Assembly: GCA_019915135.1 (NCBI GenBank)
Contig: JAHLMK010000002.1
Span: forward strand, 682,001 to 746,000
Length of the DNA: 64,000 nucleotides
From: Strobilurus pachycystidiatus
Lineage: Eukaryota; Basidiomycota; Agaricomycetes; Agaricales; Physalacriaceae
Direction of reading: 5' to 3'
The translations under genes were made by a program, and so were the position numbers. The notes below the pieces were generated by a model, which made no database searches, was not told the DNA's origin, and saw nothing but the letters and a program-made list of their open reading frames with translations. Below are positions 11,011-23,386 of this stretch, piece after piece. Each line of letters starts with the position of its first letter. The first letter of the stretch is position 1.

Positions 11011-13576
11011 TTAGTCCTTTCTTCCTTGAAGGTTCGCCTCTTGGGACCATACCCCCTCTCTCCAATACCATAACCCAGCGTAAACCGCCGCAGGCCCTAC
11101 CAGCACCTGTCCCACAATCACCAACAGCGCCGCTACCACAGCCTGCTTCGTTGTAGCCCATCCAATCCGCCTCAGCTCATACACGCTATACAAACACCAG
11201 AGCGCTGTTGCTAACGCAAACAACGCAAAGTCGTCATCCTTCACTTTCGAGAGCAGCACAGAAAGGAACTCCTGCAGAGAGAGCGACGCCTCCCAGGTGC
11301 TAGTGAACGGGCTCTGCGAAAGTGTGGCAAAGCTGCCGTCGAGTGACTTGTCTGAGGAGGATTTGAAGAAGAATAGTGTGACATGGCCAATGGCCGACAG
11401 CAGGAAGGAGACACCGAGGGCGGCTCGAAGCGGCTTCACGTCCTTCTTCTTGTACATATCGAAGGGGTCCGGTGGATTGCCAACTTCCAAAAGACGCTTC
11501 CCGGCATAGGTGGTGAAGGCAACCAAGACGGGTGAGGAGAGTCGCAATAAGAAAGTCGAAGAAAGCGAGGCGTCAGCGGCATCGCTTTGGGCGAGTACAA
11601 TTGGAACAGCGCAGCCGATGATGGCAGCGGGGAGGACGGAGCGCGCAACGGAGACAGGAACAGGCCGACCGACTGCCCGTGTGTATGTGATGCGCGAAGT
11701 TGTCCAGACACTGAGAAGGAAGTAGAGGGGGGCGACAATGCTAATGCCCACTAGTTGGCAAGCGATTCCAAAGACGACGGGTCTGGGACAATCTATCAGC
11801 TCTCCGGCTTTGGAGGGAGATAATGTACGCACAGTGCAACAAATGTATACGCGTTGCCATTGCGATAACCCTCGAGGGTCCAGATCAAGAGAATTGGGAA
11901 GGTGTAGACATATTGTAGAGTGTCGGAGGTCGCTCCGCCGCTGGGAGAAGCTGCAAGATTGATGAGCTTCCTCAGATTGGCGGACGACGATGTAAGAAAA
12001 TTTCTGCGTACCTTTGGTGGAAACGAAGAGCAAGCTGGCAAATATACCGGCAGCGATCAGCATAGAGAAGTAATTTCCACCCAGTGGTTTAGCAGGTAGC
12101 TCGTCGTGATAAGGTTCGAATCGAGGCCGTGGGGGCATCGGCAGCATTGGCAAGCGCCTTGCTGGAAGAGCGGCATCGGCGAACTTTTCAAACGTCCCTT
12201 CAGCGCCTAAGAAAGGGATAACGCGTGCAAGGAACGCGAACAATGGTGTCTCGCAGGCAAAGATGCTTTGTTGTAGGTGCGACATTTCAACTGCATGCTT
12301 CACCCACGTTCGGCGGGAGTCCTGCGTCCTCTGAAGGGCGGCAGTAACGTCCGCATCAGAAGGACTACTTCTCGCAGGGAGAGTTTTCAGCATGTTGTAG
12401 ATCTCCGTGGCGAGAGCGGCGCAACTCTCAATCGCACTGTTACCTCCTTGACCTGAGATGGGATTGAACTGCACCCTATTAGCGAATTAATGTAGAACAG
12501 AGATGAGGAAGGACTGACCTTGTGTACCGCGTCACCTATAGTGATGATTCTCCCAAAATGCCACTCAGTGCTGACGAATTCCGGAATAGCTGTCAAGACG
12601 GCGGACGTCTTGTTCTTGTAGAGATCTCCAAACGTGACTTTTTCGGTGATGGGGTCGTTCCAGTGCTTATCCGCCAAAGCCTTCTTCTCCTCCTCGGTGA
12701 AGTGACGGGGTATCTCGCTCTCCATACCTCGGAGCGTCCTTTCATTCTTGACGAACAGAAACCAGTAGGCACGACTCCCTGGACCGTCGATGACCAGATA
12801 GCTGTTGCTGTTGTGACCAAGAACGGTTTGCGTTGACGACTTGATGAGGTCAGGAACATTCTGCGAGATACCATACATGCAGCAGTAATCACAGGAAACA
12901 TCTTGAGACAAATCGGCTCGGTTCTGGTTAAAGGAAGGCGATTAGGTGCTTACCTGTTCGATCAGACTGGGGGAAGTGTCCTGGAGAAAGCTCATCGCCA
13001 AGCCGCCACATCTCTTTCCTAATTGCGCTATGGACTCCGTCAGCGCCGACGAGAAGATCGCCAGAGTACGTCGAGCCATCCTCTGTTGTGACCTGAACGC
13101 CATTGGCGAGGGGCTTGACGCTGGCCACGCGCTTGTTGACCAGGACCTTTGACTTATTCTTCAAATTCTCATAGAAAACCTCAATCGCCATCTGTCGGTC
13201 GATGAATATCGTTCCATAGCCGTGCCTATAAAAGTTCCAAACTAGGTGCCGCGGTACACTGATTCTTCACTCACCGTTCGACAAAGTGCTGGCCAGCGAA
13301 CTTGATGCGACTGAGTGGTATTCCTTCGGACGAGTTGTAGAACAAGTCCGCGGCTTCCTCATCTAGTTTTCCTCGAACTCCATCATAGCAGCCTATCTGG
13401 TCAAGTACGCGACATCCATTGGGAAAGAACCCGATGCTTGCACCGACTTGGGGAGCGATTTCTGGATAGCCTTCCAGTACAAGAAAATCGATTCCAAGCT
13501 GCTCCAGCATATTGGCGAGGACCAGGCCGGTGATGCTACCACCGACTATCAAGACTTTGAAGCTGTGTTTCTCCAT
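11011..13576 (-). CDS. PaxM-like FAD monooxygenase fused to polytopic membrane domain
   Basis: The N-terminal half is a class A flavin monooxygenase: dinucleotide motif [15 protein letters not shown] near residue 10, [10 protein letters not shown], and the second FAD motif ITIGDAVHK joined by splicing to [15 protein letters not shown]. That is close to PaxM-type epoxidases of meroterpenoid and indole-diterpene pathways. The C-terminal half, starting after [19 protein letters not shown], has about seven hydrophobic segments, among them [18 protein letters not shown] and [10 protein letters not shown], and ends [14 protein letters not shown]. The start at 13576 (MEKHSF) is the only ATG before the FAD motif. 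About six introns are inferred, one of them only about 37 nt. The membrane half may act as a cyclase or as an anchor; this is inference. Confidence 0.82.
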
Positions 13577-14788
13577 GACGAGCTCGGACAAAGAATGTGG
13601 GCTACAAGCAGGTAAGACGCGTAGGATGTTTGGCAGGATGCTTACCGTTATGTCGATTGGTCTAGTAAGTGATAAGTGATTAGTCTAGTCGCGTGGCTTC
13701 TCCTTTTTTTCGTGGGCTTTTGGTAACAGTGGTTGAGACAAGGTCAGAACACACGTTCTAGTCGCGTTTCGCCATGGTAGGAGAAGGGCAGTTACTATTA
13801 GCTCACAGTGCTTACACAGCATGCCGAGTCGGAGCGTCGCGATGTGAAATCAGGAGGCACGCTTGGCGCCACTTGGTGACTGGTCCAAACGAGTCGGGTT
13901 TAGATCCACACAAAGCTGCTATGTATTCTAAGTATTCATTCCTTCTTACTCGGATCATTCCAGGATCGCCGGATTATACAACGCAGTAGATGCACTGACT
14001 GTACTGTAAGTAACATCCAATGTAAATTATTGAATGACAATATAATAATATTAATATTACACAGCGTGGTCCTGCGCCCCCTCAGGTCTCCCCAGGTCCC
14101 CCCAGGAATGTAAAGTTTGAAGTTTGAACCCCTTGGCGCTTGCGCGGCTCCGATACATATCTTCTCAAGGACGGGGATAAAACTCGAACCTGAACATACC
14201 TGAGAATCACTGAGATCCAATTTGAATCTCCATGTGTGTGTGCAGTTCATCACCATAGTATCCCCATGGACCTCAATGCACGGGGTTCACCGTCGAGAGC
14301 CGTCAGGAGCCGCCGGGCAACGACGGGCCACCGAATCCCACCGAGTCCGAGTCTGACTTATGTATTTTCCTGGGCCGTCGGCTTCCCACTCCTCCATCGG
14401 AGCGTACGCGCACCCCCAATACTGTACCTTTGGTTCATGAACGTTCTTATTCATAAATAGTCTTGAACATCTACTCAGATCTGGTTTTTCTTATCTATCG
14501 TCTGATGTTTGGATCTTGGAGTTACATATCAAGGAATGGATGTGCCTCTGGCGCGAATTAGGCCTGGAGTGGACAGGGACTTCATAGCGCTCACTGTGAA
14601 CGCGTGGAGTTCCTTACGGATTTCGTTGCCTCCCTACAAACACATCAAGGATCGTGACAAGACAGAGCAAGAAAAGACGGCATGTGTTACTTACAAGGCT
14701 GAAGGAGTCAAAGACTTCTAGTACGGTGACTAATGAAGTTTGAGGTGATTCGAGTCTAGGTATCAGCGGCAAGGACATGCGTATGAAC
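13577..14788. other. Intergenic region
   Basis: 1.2 kb with no convincing coding signal. A short AT-rich patch lies at 14020-14065. Some open frames exist but have no recognisable protein character. Confidence 0.4.
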
Positions 14789-15160
14789 TCAATTGCCGAC
14801 GGGAACCTCCTGCCCCTCGATGGCATACAACCTCACCACCTTGTTGATCCTCCACTCGTCGTCAAACTCATAGAACACATGTTCTGTCATCTTCAAGCCC
14901 ATCGCCGGCACATGAATCCTGACCCTCACAGCCAGCGACCTGCTCTCTACATCTGCTACGAACCGCTCGGCTTTGACCTCTGTCTCTGGAGGCACGATGG
15001 CGCGGAATTCCTCGACAGTGAAGGTCTTGTCATCCACCAGGATTGTAGGTGCGAAGTAGGGGGAGAGATCAGCGGCGGTGGTGGCTTCGGAGCCGATGAT
15101 AGACACATAGCCATTGTAGTGCGCGATGAGATCTTTGCTCGTGGTGATGGTTGGAGCCAT
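14789..15160 (-). CDS. NTF2/SnoaL-like small protein
   Basis: An intronless frame of 123 residues. Length, a helical N-terminus (SKDLIAHYNGYVS) and alternating beta strands ending in EHVFYEFDDEWRINKVVRLY fit the NTF2-like/SnoaL fold. In fungal clusters such proteins act as small isomerases, cyclases or hydratases on metabolite intermediates, or have unknown roles. It sits between the FAD monooxygenase and P450 genes on the same strand, which suggests a shared pathway. The substrate is unknown. Confidence 0.65.
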   Translation of the reverse strand: MAPTITTSKDLIAHYNGYVSIIGSEATTAADLSPYFAPTILVDDKTFTVEEFRAIVPPETEVKAERFVADVESRSLAVRVRIHVPAMGLKMTEHVFYEFDDEWRINKVVRLYAIEGQEVPVGN

Positions 15161-15975
15161 TGTTGCTATGTTTGCGTGCTGGGCAGATTCAGTCTCTGCA
15201 CTGCTCGTAAGTGGTTGTGAATTCTGACCGTGGATGTGGTTTCTGATAACGTTTAGAAAGCTGTGCTATCGTGCAATCTTGTTCAAGTAGATCCCATCAA
15301 TCGATCAATTGGCATACACTTACTTACACTGGTCGTGTATACGTATATGAGAGCCGTCAGAACTTGGTCAGAACCGAGATGCATGGGATCAAGTGGGACG
15401 CTCACAGCATCATGCATAGATAACCTGGATGAATGGTCCGGAACTCCTCAGTCTGAGGTAAACTCACGGTCGACGTGATCATTACACATTTCTACACAGT
15501 TGTCCACATCGGTCACCACTGTGCTTCATTTCGTTGCTTGCGAAGATGCGGGGGAGCCACCGTGAATCTATATCGACCTTGCCATTCGCTGACGAAGACC
15601 ATTCTTATACAGAAACTAAATCGTACTCGAGCGCTCCCTAAGTACTGGCTCATCTCAATGACAATGATCTCATGATGTTCAAGGCCGACTGAATCGTCTT
15701 CCGGGACTTCCCCCACTCTGGTATCGCAAGTACGTGTCGGTTCGGCTTGACCCCTCGGTAGGGCGCGCGGAGGCTGCCCAGCCCAACCTGAGATGCATCC
15801 AAATTTGTTCATTGAACATTGAGTAAAAGAGAGTAAAAGTACTACGACACTATTATAAACCCATCCTCTGTATCTAGTAAATGACAAGTAGCTGCTTCCG
15901 GGCAGGCTACTAGTGAAAACGAGAACAGCAACATAACGCCATAAGAACGACCGAGAAGAACACAAATAATACGCA
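15161..15975. other. Intergenic region
   Basis: 815 bp upstream of the NTF2-like gene and downstream of the P450 stop. No gene recognised. Confidence 0.4.
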
Positions 15976-18144
15976 TTAGTGTGACCGAACGGTGAGCACT
16001 ACGTCCAGCGATCCCTTGAGCAAAATCATATGATCCACCAACCCGTCCATCCACTTCCTTTCAAACTCCTTCAGGTTCTTCTCGGCCGGCGTGATCTCGT
16101 ACCGATACAAGAGCTGGGCGAGAACGAGTCGCAGCTCGCGCAATGCCTGATACCTTCCTACGCAATTGGCAGGTCCGATAGAGAAAGGAATGAACGCCTC
16201 AGTGTTCAGGACGAACGGCTTGGGTGATGTCTCCTCTGCGTTGGCGAGCCATCGCTCGGGCCAATATTGGTCAGTCTTTGGAGAGAAGTAGTCAGGATCA
16301 CGGTGAAAGACGCGGGGCGGGAAGTCGATGGAAGTGTTTTCTGGGAGGTATCTATGGTGACGTTGCTTTAGATGGGAGAGAAGAACAACGAAAGTGCGGA
16401 CTTACACTCCCGCAACATGTATGCCTCCGTGTCCGCGAGGTACTCCGCGAGAAAGTCGTGTTTGTACTGGCGGGAAAAGGCGAAGAGTTTCGTTTCTGTC
16501 GTGTAATCAGCGTCGTGAGCAACGAGATATGTGTCAGTGCATGCAAGGACTTACATGCACGCATTCAGGTAGGGCAGCTCAGCCAACTTCGTAGAGTCAT
16601 TCTGGTCCGCGCCTCCGGCAAACGTATCGTCAATCTCCCGCTGAAGCTTCGTCATGATATCCGGGTTCATGATAAGTGAGAAGATGGTGTTCGACAACGC
16701 GCTAGCCGTCGTGTCAGAGCCGCCGATGATACCAGTCTGAACGTCATTCTCAATCACTGCCCGACTAGGTTTGGGTTTCGTCGGGTCTTCGATATGCTCT
16801 CCTGCCTGATGAAGTTATCAGCGGATTATCAGGGTGGATAGGACCGAGAAAGATGGCACATACGAGATAGTAGAACGCATCCCTGGCCCTAGTTCCTTTC
16901 ACCAGCCGCTCGTCGACGCACTTGAGAGCGAAACGAACGAAGGTGTTTATAGGAGCATTCGCTGCCCCAGGAAGCGATAACATGACAGGTGTGACCCAAG
17001 GGACGTAGTATAGAGATGCGATAACCCTGCAAATGGAAAGTGAGTGAAGTGATAACAGATCCCCTTCGAGTTGACGTACGGTGCAAATTCCTCGATAATG
17101 GCCCATAAGCCATCGCGGTCCTGGTCATTGAGCAGGTCAAACCCTCCATTGAAACTATCCAGTACTATCAGACCAGCAGGCCGAGTGATTGTTGAATTGT
17201 AGCCACTCACAACAGGTCTCCCATGAAGTCAAATCTAGGAGGAAAGACGCTCAATAGGGAGCAAAATAGAGGGCTGAAGCCTTACGTGAAGTAGCCGAAC
17301 CATTTGCCCAAGTCAAACACGCCCTCTTGCTCACCGACTTTCCTTATCAATCGTTCGACGCGCGGTAGCAAGAAGTGGTCATGCTCCTTGATATTCTTCG
17401 AAGTCAAGGCCAGCGCCCAGCGGGATCGACGATCAGCGTGGACCTTCGTCGGGTTTGAGTAGATAGCTGAATAGCACGTCATGATGCTTCCAGGCGTTTC
17501 GGGGGTTTCAGCAGTGGCGTAGCCTGGTAACAGAATATATGAACACCGTGTCTTTGAACAATGCGCTCCTGTCGACGTACCGACGGAGCGAGGTAGGCCC
17601 TTAGTACCCATACAAACTTTGGCTGCCTCTACGTCCACGAAAGACACTTGGTCGGATCCTGGAAAGAGCAAGGGACGCAATAAATACTTGCGACGATTTG
17701 AGGTGAATGTCAGCTCCGCACCTAATCGAACGAGTTTACCATAGCGTTTGTGCAACTTCTCTATGAGTAAGTTGCGCTTTCCGCCCAGGGAATGATAAAC
17801 CATGACCAGGTTAGACACTTTGAAGAGGAGTGGTCCGGGGATGTGTGCGAGGGGATGGAAAGGTGAAAGGCGATAGGCCACGACAGAGAGCACAAGACTG
17901 GCAAGGTGCTTCAGCACCAGTAAAGGAGCGGATGCATAAGACAAGTGGAGGCCCCAGACGAGCGAGAGTGGTGGGGCAAGGAAGAGGAACAACCAAACAA
18001 GTGGCCGACGCGGTTCATAGCGATTGAAAGCCAAATGGGTTAGCTGAATGGGTCGACTTCAGTTTCACCATAGAGCGAGTACACGACGATACACACCAAG
18101 CCGCCTACAATCAAAGCGCTTTCTTGGGATACGTATCGTTCCAT
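15976..18144 (-). CDS. Cytochrome P450 monooxygenase
   Basis: A microsomal P450 with many introns. The start is placed at the ATG 18142-18144. Removing a 57-nt intron that begins GTGTGT joins MERYVSQESALIVGGL to LTHLAFNRYEP, giving a hydrophobic N-terminal anchor; the later ATG at 18034 would lose that anchor. Visible motifs are the proline-rich hinge HIPGP, the I-helix GIIGGSDTTAS, the PERW element (WPERWL) and the heme loop FIPFSIGPANCVGR with its Cys ligand. The C-terminus ends LDVVLTVRSH. The substrate cannot be told from sequence. Position between an NTF2-like gene and a DMATS prenyltransferase suggests it oxidises a prenylated aromatic product. Confidence 0.9.
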
Positions 18145-19498
18145 GACCAGTGACTGGTAAGGGTCGGGGGGCGCGTTCTGCAGCTGAGCTCGCAGAAGAT
18201 ATCTGCTCGCTAACTATATGGTTGAGATATGGCTCAGAATAATAATCTAAAACATACCTCGGGGGCTAGGTGGCTGAAGATACGCTATCCCCGGACGATT
18301 ATGAATGAAACGGGGTGGGGCGGGTTCCTTGTATGACTGGCCAGGACCTGGCCAAGACCTGCAGCCTATGTACTCCTGTGCAGGGCTCTAAGGGATGAAA
18401 CATTCAGGGAGTAATTGGAAAACCACGATCGAAATCATGAAAATATGCGTCCGCAGATGACACATAGCAGTCGCATGAGTAGCTTGCTGGACTCCTCAGG
18501 GACTCCTGGAGACAAGCGAAGCCGACGGTCCAGGACTTGTTGGGAGCCTGGCGCGGGGCAAGATGTGATACTGATGCCGTGATATGACGATAGGTCCGAG
18601 TTGAGTGCTGAATACTGTGGAGGATAGGCAGTAAGTACCTTAGGTAGGTCCGAATAGTGCCGGAATAGCGATAGCAACATGAGGGCGGGATTCAGAATTG
18701 ACGCACAGAACGATCAGGAAGAAGCCAGAGACCACGTTCCGCCTGGTATTCGATAACTATGTACTCCTGTGGATTGTCGGTGGTCCCGTCCTCAGAATCG
18801 TCTTGGATTCTTATGCTCTGGCGCGTTTTGGCATGGCATGTTGGAGAATAATCATTGAATCCTATACCGTTATCTGGTGAACTGTTCTTCGTCAGAGTCA
18901 GATCGACTTGGCGACTTATTCAATTTGATAACCAAAGTGAGAAGAACGGTCCTGGACAGCTGGCACGTACTTGGGTCTGGATCACCTGAGCTCTACATAA
19001 CACGTTCGACCTGGCCGTAAGTATGTCCGGTGGGACTGGCTCCAGTCTGGCTTTAGAGTCTACTGTATGATCGATCTGTCTAGCCTTCTTGATTCTGCTT
19101 TCTTACTTCAAGGCTCTCGTCTTCACCTGAGCGGCAGTGGCGAGCTGTGGCGAGCCTGGTGGACTGCCGAGGCAAAGTTCGCTTCCGATGAAAGTTACCG
19201 TCACTGATTGATGGAATGATTGATAGATTATGACATCAAGGGTAGTGATCATTACATAAGCAGATGAGCTGATGAACTGATTTGAAAATCAGCGAGGTGT
19301 CGGTTCGACCGACGACCATACAACATTACCAAAACCATGATACGCCTCATACCCAACCCTGTTTCTGAAACGGACAGGCCGATTGGGACGGGCGCCATGA
19401 CCAATCGACATATAACATCACCAACCGACACAGATAGCTAATCTTCAAATCCCTTGGTCGCACATCTTAGCGCACATCATCTGACGCGTATTTCATCA
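18145..19498. other. Intergenic region between P450 and prenyltransferase
   Basis: 1.35 kb separating two divergently transcribed genes and so probably holding both promoters. A tRNA-like fragment near 19261-19320 was considered and rejected. Nothing else recognised. Confidence 0.4.
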
Positions 19499-21355
19499 AT
19501 GTCCGCCCACATAGTTGACCACGGCTCTCTCTGGGCCGACGAGAGATACTTTGGTGAGCCCTCCATCGCCTCGTTCCTCTTCTCTAGCTGAATTCGAGTC
19601 CCTAGCCAAGGTTTCCGTCGTCGGAAAGATCACTCCTCCTCCTGAGTCTTTGAGCCTCCAAGAAACCGTCTTCTCTGTGGCTAAGCAGCTTCTGGGCGAC
19701 AGCTATACGCTTCGCGAGGACATTGTTGCCCCCAAGGATGGTGATGGATATGAAGTCTATAACATCCTGACCCAGGTATGTTTCCCTTGCCAGTTTGCTC
19801 GAAGTATTGTTTCTGAATAGTCGTTCAATCCGCAGGTGCTGCCTGTTCTTTCCGAACAATCCAAATTCTTCTGGGACAAGGCTGCGAGGACGCTCGCGTC
19901 CATGCTTGCGACTGCGAAATACCCCATCCACTCTCAGACTTCTCACTTGATCTTTTGGTGGGCCAGGCTCGGCGGAATCAATGGTCCTACCATTAAGGGC
20001 ACGACTAAAGAGGAGATCTCCGAGTTCACTCGCGACGGCTCATGCGTTGAATTCTCCTGGGTGATACCCTCCAAGACAGACCCCACGGCTCCCTGCAACC
20101 GGAAGGTTCGCTTCGGCATCGATCCTTTCCATCCTGATCTGAGGACGCGTCTTGCTGGTGGAGCGGTGACGGACTACTATTGGTCAGACGTCGGTGGTCT
20201 GGGTCTTGTCAGCAAAAAGGGAGGCAAGGATTGGAAGGACACCATGGAGAAATGGCTGTTCCCCAACCTCCAGACGACCGATCAGGTTGTGCCCGGTTGC
20301 ACATACTTCATTGGTATGTCCATCACTTGCCTGCCGCTCCAGTATTCTCATCCCTCTGCTAGGTTTCGACTTGGAGCCGTCTGGCACCATCATGCTCAAG
20401 CACTACTACATGCCTCCGCCACCTGACCCCAAAGTGGAACACGACTTCAAATCGGCGACCAACCGTCTTACCTCGGATTTGACTCCCTTCAGGGCGCTTT
20501 GCGAGCAACTCCATCCCGACTTGATCCAACCTCTGAACATGCTGATTGACTATCTGGCCGGTGACGGAAAGGATGCTGGGCTGTTATTCGCGATGATGGC
20601 TTGCGATCTGACTACCCTCGAGAAGAACCGCCTCAAGGTTGCTTATTCGGCGTTCCCACTCCCATCGTCGCTGAATCATCCAAACAGTTGTACCTCTGGA
20701 CGCCAAGGCATACTCTCAAGGAGATCGTTCGCAACATGACTTTGAACGGCAAACTTACCGGGCCCGCTTACGACAACGCCATAGTGGACCTGAAAAAACT
20801 CTTCAAACATCTTTTCCCTTACGCCACTGACGAAAACGTCGAGTTGAGCCCCCAACATGTGATTGACGACGTTCCTGAAGCCTACGCCGAAGAACAACCT
20901 GGTCGTCACGACGCCGGCCTCCTCTACTACTATGAGTTCTTCGTCGGCCAACCTACACCCTATTCTAAGGTTCGTTCTTCCCAAATTCACATGCCGACTT
21001 CCACTCACATCGTTCATAGGTGTACTTCCTCATGGACTTCTTCGGCAAGAGCGATTTGACAACTGCGCAAGGAGTGGAGGGCTTCCTTACGGAGGTCGGC
21101 AAGCCTGGCGAGCCGGGCTGGTTCCCCGCCGACATTGCTCGTGCCCAGTAAGAGTCTCATTTTGCTCGTATGAGATAGTCAGACTCACGTTACTGTAGCC
21201 CTCATCGTGACCTTGGGGCTCGTACAGGTACTCAGACAGGGTTCTCGTTTGGTATCAAGCCGAAAGGCTGGGATGTCACCGGATACTACACGCCTGAGGT
21301 GTTTAAGGCTACTGAGGAGGCTGAAGAGGCTGAGGCGCGCTCGAAGGCAGCTTAG
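19499..21355 (+). CDS. DMATS-type aromatic prenyltransferase
   Basis: Members of this family move a dimethylallyl (or longer) group to an aromatic acceptor such as tryptophan, using a soluble ABBA barrel. Visible features: SHLIFWWARLGG, FTRDGSCVEFSWVIPSK, RKVRFGIDPFHPD, FIGFDLEPSGTIMLKHYY, the strand RLKLYLWTPR made by splicing, and a C-terminal GFSFGIKPKGWDVTGYY. These match DMATS signatures (basic residues for the diphosphate, Tyr shield). About six introns. The ATG at 19499 reads MSAHIVDHGSLWADERYF and needs a very short (34 nt) intron to join AEFESLAKV, so the 5' end is uncertain. It is convergent with the carboxylesterase gene. Acceptor and prenyl chain length are unknown. Confidence 0.86.
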
Positions 21356-21895
21356 GTAGACTAGAATTCAGAATGTACCATCTGACAGGAAGCCTCTATA
21401 TGGCATGGTGGGCCTTCACTGTACGTATGATGCGAATTTTCGGAATGATATCAATAGACATTAACATTCTTCAAGTGGCGCCCTTGACGCGGGGTCAAGA
21501 TCAATGGATATGGAAGGTGGATGGGGAATGTGGGAACACTGTCAAACCTACAACTTCTCCAACGAAAGAACGGTGAGAGAAAATATCATTGAGAATGTCG
21601 ATGAGCGAGTAAGTAGGGTTACTTCCCGAGGACGCGACGCGACGGCGCCGATCGTGTCAAACACGATCATAGCCTGGAAACCCGGCTCTAGTAGCGAAGA
21701 CAGTCGTTCGCTGTATAGACACGATCATGACCAGATTGTCAATGACATTGTGTCCACTGTCAGCAAAAGAGCCTCAGTTAAGGTCTTGCAGTTGTATCAT
21801 TGGACTCCTGCATGGGGAAACCCCAAGTGTTGATTAGAAGCTTCACAATAATTAGTGTCCTGTCCATAACAGTCCATTATCTAGCCAACTACTTT
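21356..21895. other. Intergenic region between convergent 3' ends
   Basis: 540 bp between the stop codons of the prenyltransferase and carboxylesterase genes. No gene recognised. Confidence 0.4.
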
Positions 21896-23285
21896 TCACG
21901 TCTGCAACTCCCTCCAATGCTTGTGCCACAATGCACATCGCGCCGCTAACGCGTCACTGATGGCCTCCATGTGCACCGATGCAGGATTCAAAAGTATCCT
22001 GGGGCTACCCGTCGCGTGGACCTCCGAAGTCTGTGGCCCAGTGTCACTGGTGCTCCCAACTACAAGAGAACGAAAGACGTACAGTCCAATCTGGCGCCCC
22101 ATCAGCAAGCGGCCTGCCCTCGGTGGCGAACGACGTCCAGTATTGACGCATGACCTCAAAGAGAGCAAGGTCGTTTGCATCTGGAGGAAAATCGGTCGCA
22201 CTTGTCGAGAACAACGCCTGCAGCTCATAGCCGTGGAAGGATCCGAGATGCGGATTGTCGTAATGGTATTGGTACGCGTCCAAACCCGCTGACTCAGATG
22301 CGCCTGTAATCAACCCAGCAGTACATATATACCGCATCTCCCCGTACATCTGCTGTCCTTGCAGGTCGTACGAGTTGTTGTAATCCTGTAGTGGGTAGAG
22401 CTTCATCGCCTGCTTGAATGTCTCCGTCGACATGTCCAAGTATTGCCCGGCGAGGAATTTGTAGACAGAGTATTCGGTCGAGTTCACTCTAGCCGTGTCG
22501 GCGATGAGATCGGGTAATCCTGACGACCAGTGAGCTCCTTCATTAGAGTTTGTCCTAGACGTCGGTAGTCAGCAAAAGTTGCACGGAGGAGGAAGGTAAG
22601 GATTGTACCCGAAAAACGTCGGGACCTTGGCAAAATGGCCTTTGTGGAATGCTTCAAGAGGAGCTTCTTGTATGAAGATTCCATCGACATGCGGGCTATA
22701 AGGAAAGAGTCTGTTGGCATACCCTCCAAGGCTTTCGCTCCCTGCAAGTGCTAGTACCGAGACGTCGAGCGCCCTAAGGCAAGGCATAACATCGACGTAA
22801 GGCGATAGTACATCACAACCTCTATGTAAGTGTGCATTAGCGGGCCGTACGCGTCAGAATGACGGGGGAAGCGTACGCAAGAGTGGCGAAACGGTTGAAG
22901 AGATCGTTGATCGCTGTTGAACTATACAGTGGCATTGCGCTGAGAGCTGGACTGTCTCCCATAGCCTGAAAGAAGAGATTCTCGTTCTCGCCTCCGTTTG
23001 CGATCAGCTGTGCACAATGCCTCCGTCAGAGATCGAGGGAGAACGTGGAACGGTCACGTACTTGAAACATGATGGAGCCTGCACCAGCAGATTGACCCCA
23101 AATTGTGACGCGACTGGGAAGCTTAGCACAGACATTTAGGCCAAATTTGGAAGCATACCTTGGATCCCCACCGAAGTACGTGATATATCGTTGAACCCAT
23201 CGGAGTCCCGCGCGCTTATGATCATCAGCTTCCAGACAGATTTCTGCCAAGAGATCTAACCTGGTCTAAAAGTCCTGCGTTCCCA
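21896..23285 (-). pseudogene. Type-B carboxylesterase, 3' part (split by transposon)
   Basis: These are the C-terminal exons of a carboxylesterase/lipase whose N-terminal exons lie at 44422-45185, 21 kb away. Here one reads NAGLLDQ, then RWVQRYITYFGGDPS, the nucleophile elbow IWGQSAGAGS (catalytic Ser), the acid region around NTNEGA, and the histidine region GSFHGYELQALF. After an intron at the end it closes with SPRILLNPASV and RCALWHKHW. All exons stay open, so the gene appears intact apart from the insertion at 23286. Without the element the protein would read continuously across one 8-bp target copy. It borders the prenyltransferase and may have belonged to the same pathway. Confidence 0.88.
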
Positions 23286-23293
23286 ACGCCATC
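23286..23293 (+). repeat. 8-bp target-site duplication, left copy (ACGCCATC)
   Basis: ACGCCATC lies directly before the left 17-bp inverted repeat and is repeated at 44414-44421 directly after the right one. Eight bp is the target length reported for KDZ (Zisupton-type) and hAT transposons. Confidence 0.93.
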
Positions 23294-23310
23294 CACCTGA
23301 TAGTCCCATC
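23294..23310 (+). repeat. Outer terminal inverted repeat, left tip
   Basis: CACCTGATAGTCCCATC, perfectly complementary to 44397-44413. On the right side this tip runs straight into the long inverted repeat (…CCCATCAAATAGACC when read inward). On the left the two parts are separated by the 9.8 kb nested insertion. Confidence 0.92.
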
Positions 23311-23356
23311 GATGGCCCATCACTCGGCAGAGAGCATACTACTCCGGCCTTCCATA
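23311..23356 (+). repeat. Direct repeat R1 (46 bp)
   Basis: Identical to 33053-33098. It begins GATGGCCCATCACTCGGC and ends GGCCTTCCATA. It forms the left edge of the nested insertion. Confidence 0.92.
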
Positions 23357-23386
23357 GAGATCAAATCACCAGGTGCCTGGGTTGAT

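Noticed and set aside
19261..19320. tRNA-like stretch with GGTTCGACC and a possible anticodon arm
   Set aside because: The anticodon loop has the wrong length and no acceptor stem pairs with the 5' side.
22060..22130. Apparent frameshift near the end of the carboxylesterase
   Set aside because: A 52-nt GT-AG intron (donor GTACGT after GAPDWT, acceptor CCACAG) restores the frame into SEVHATGSPRILL, so no mutation is needed.
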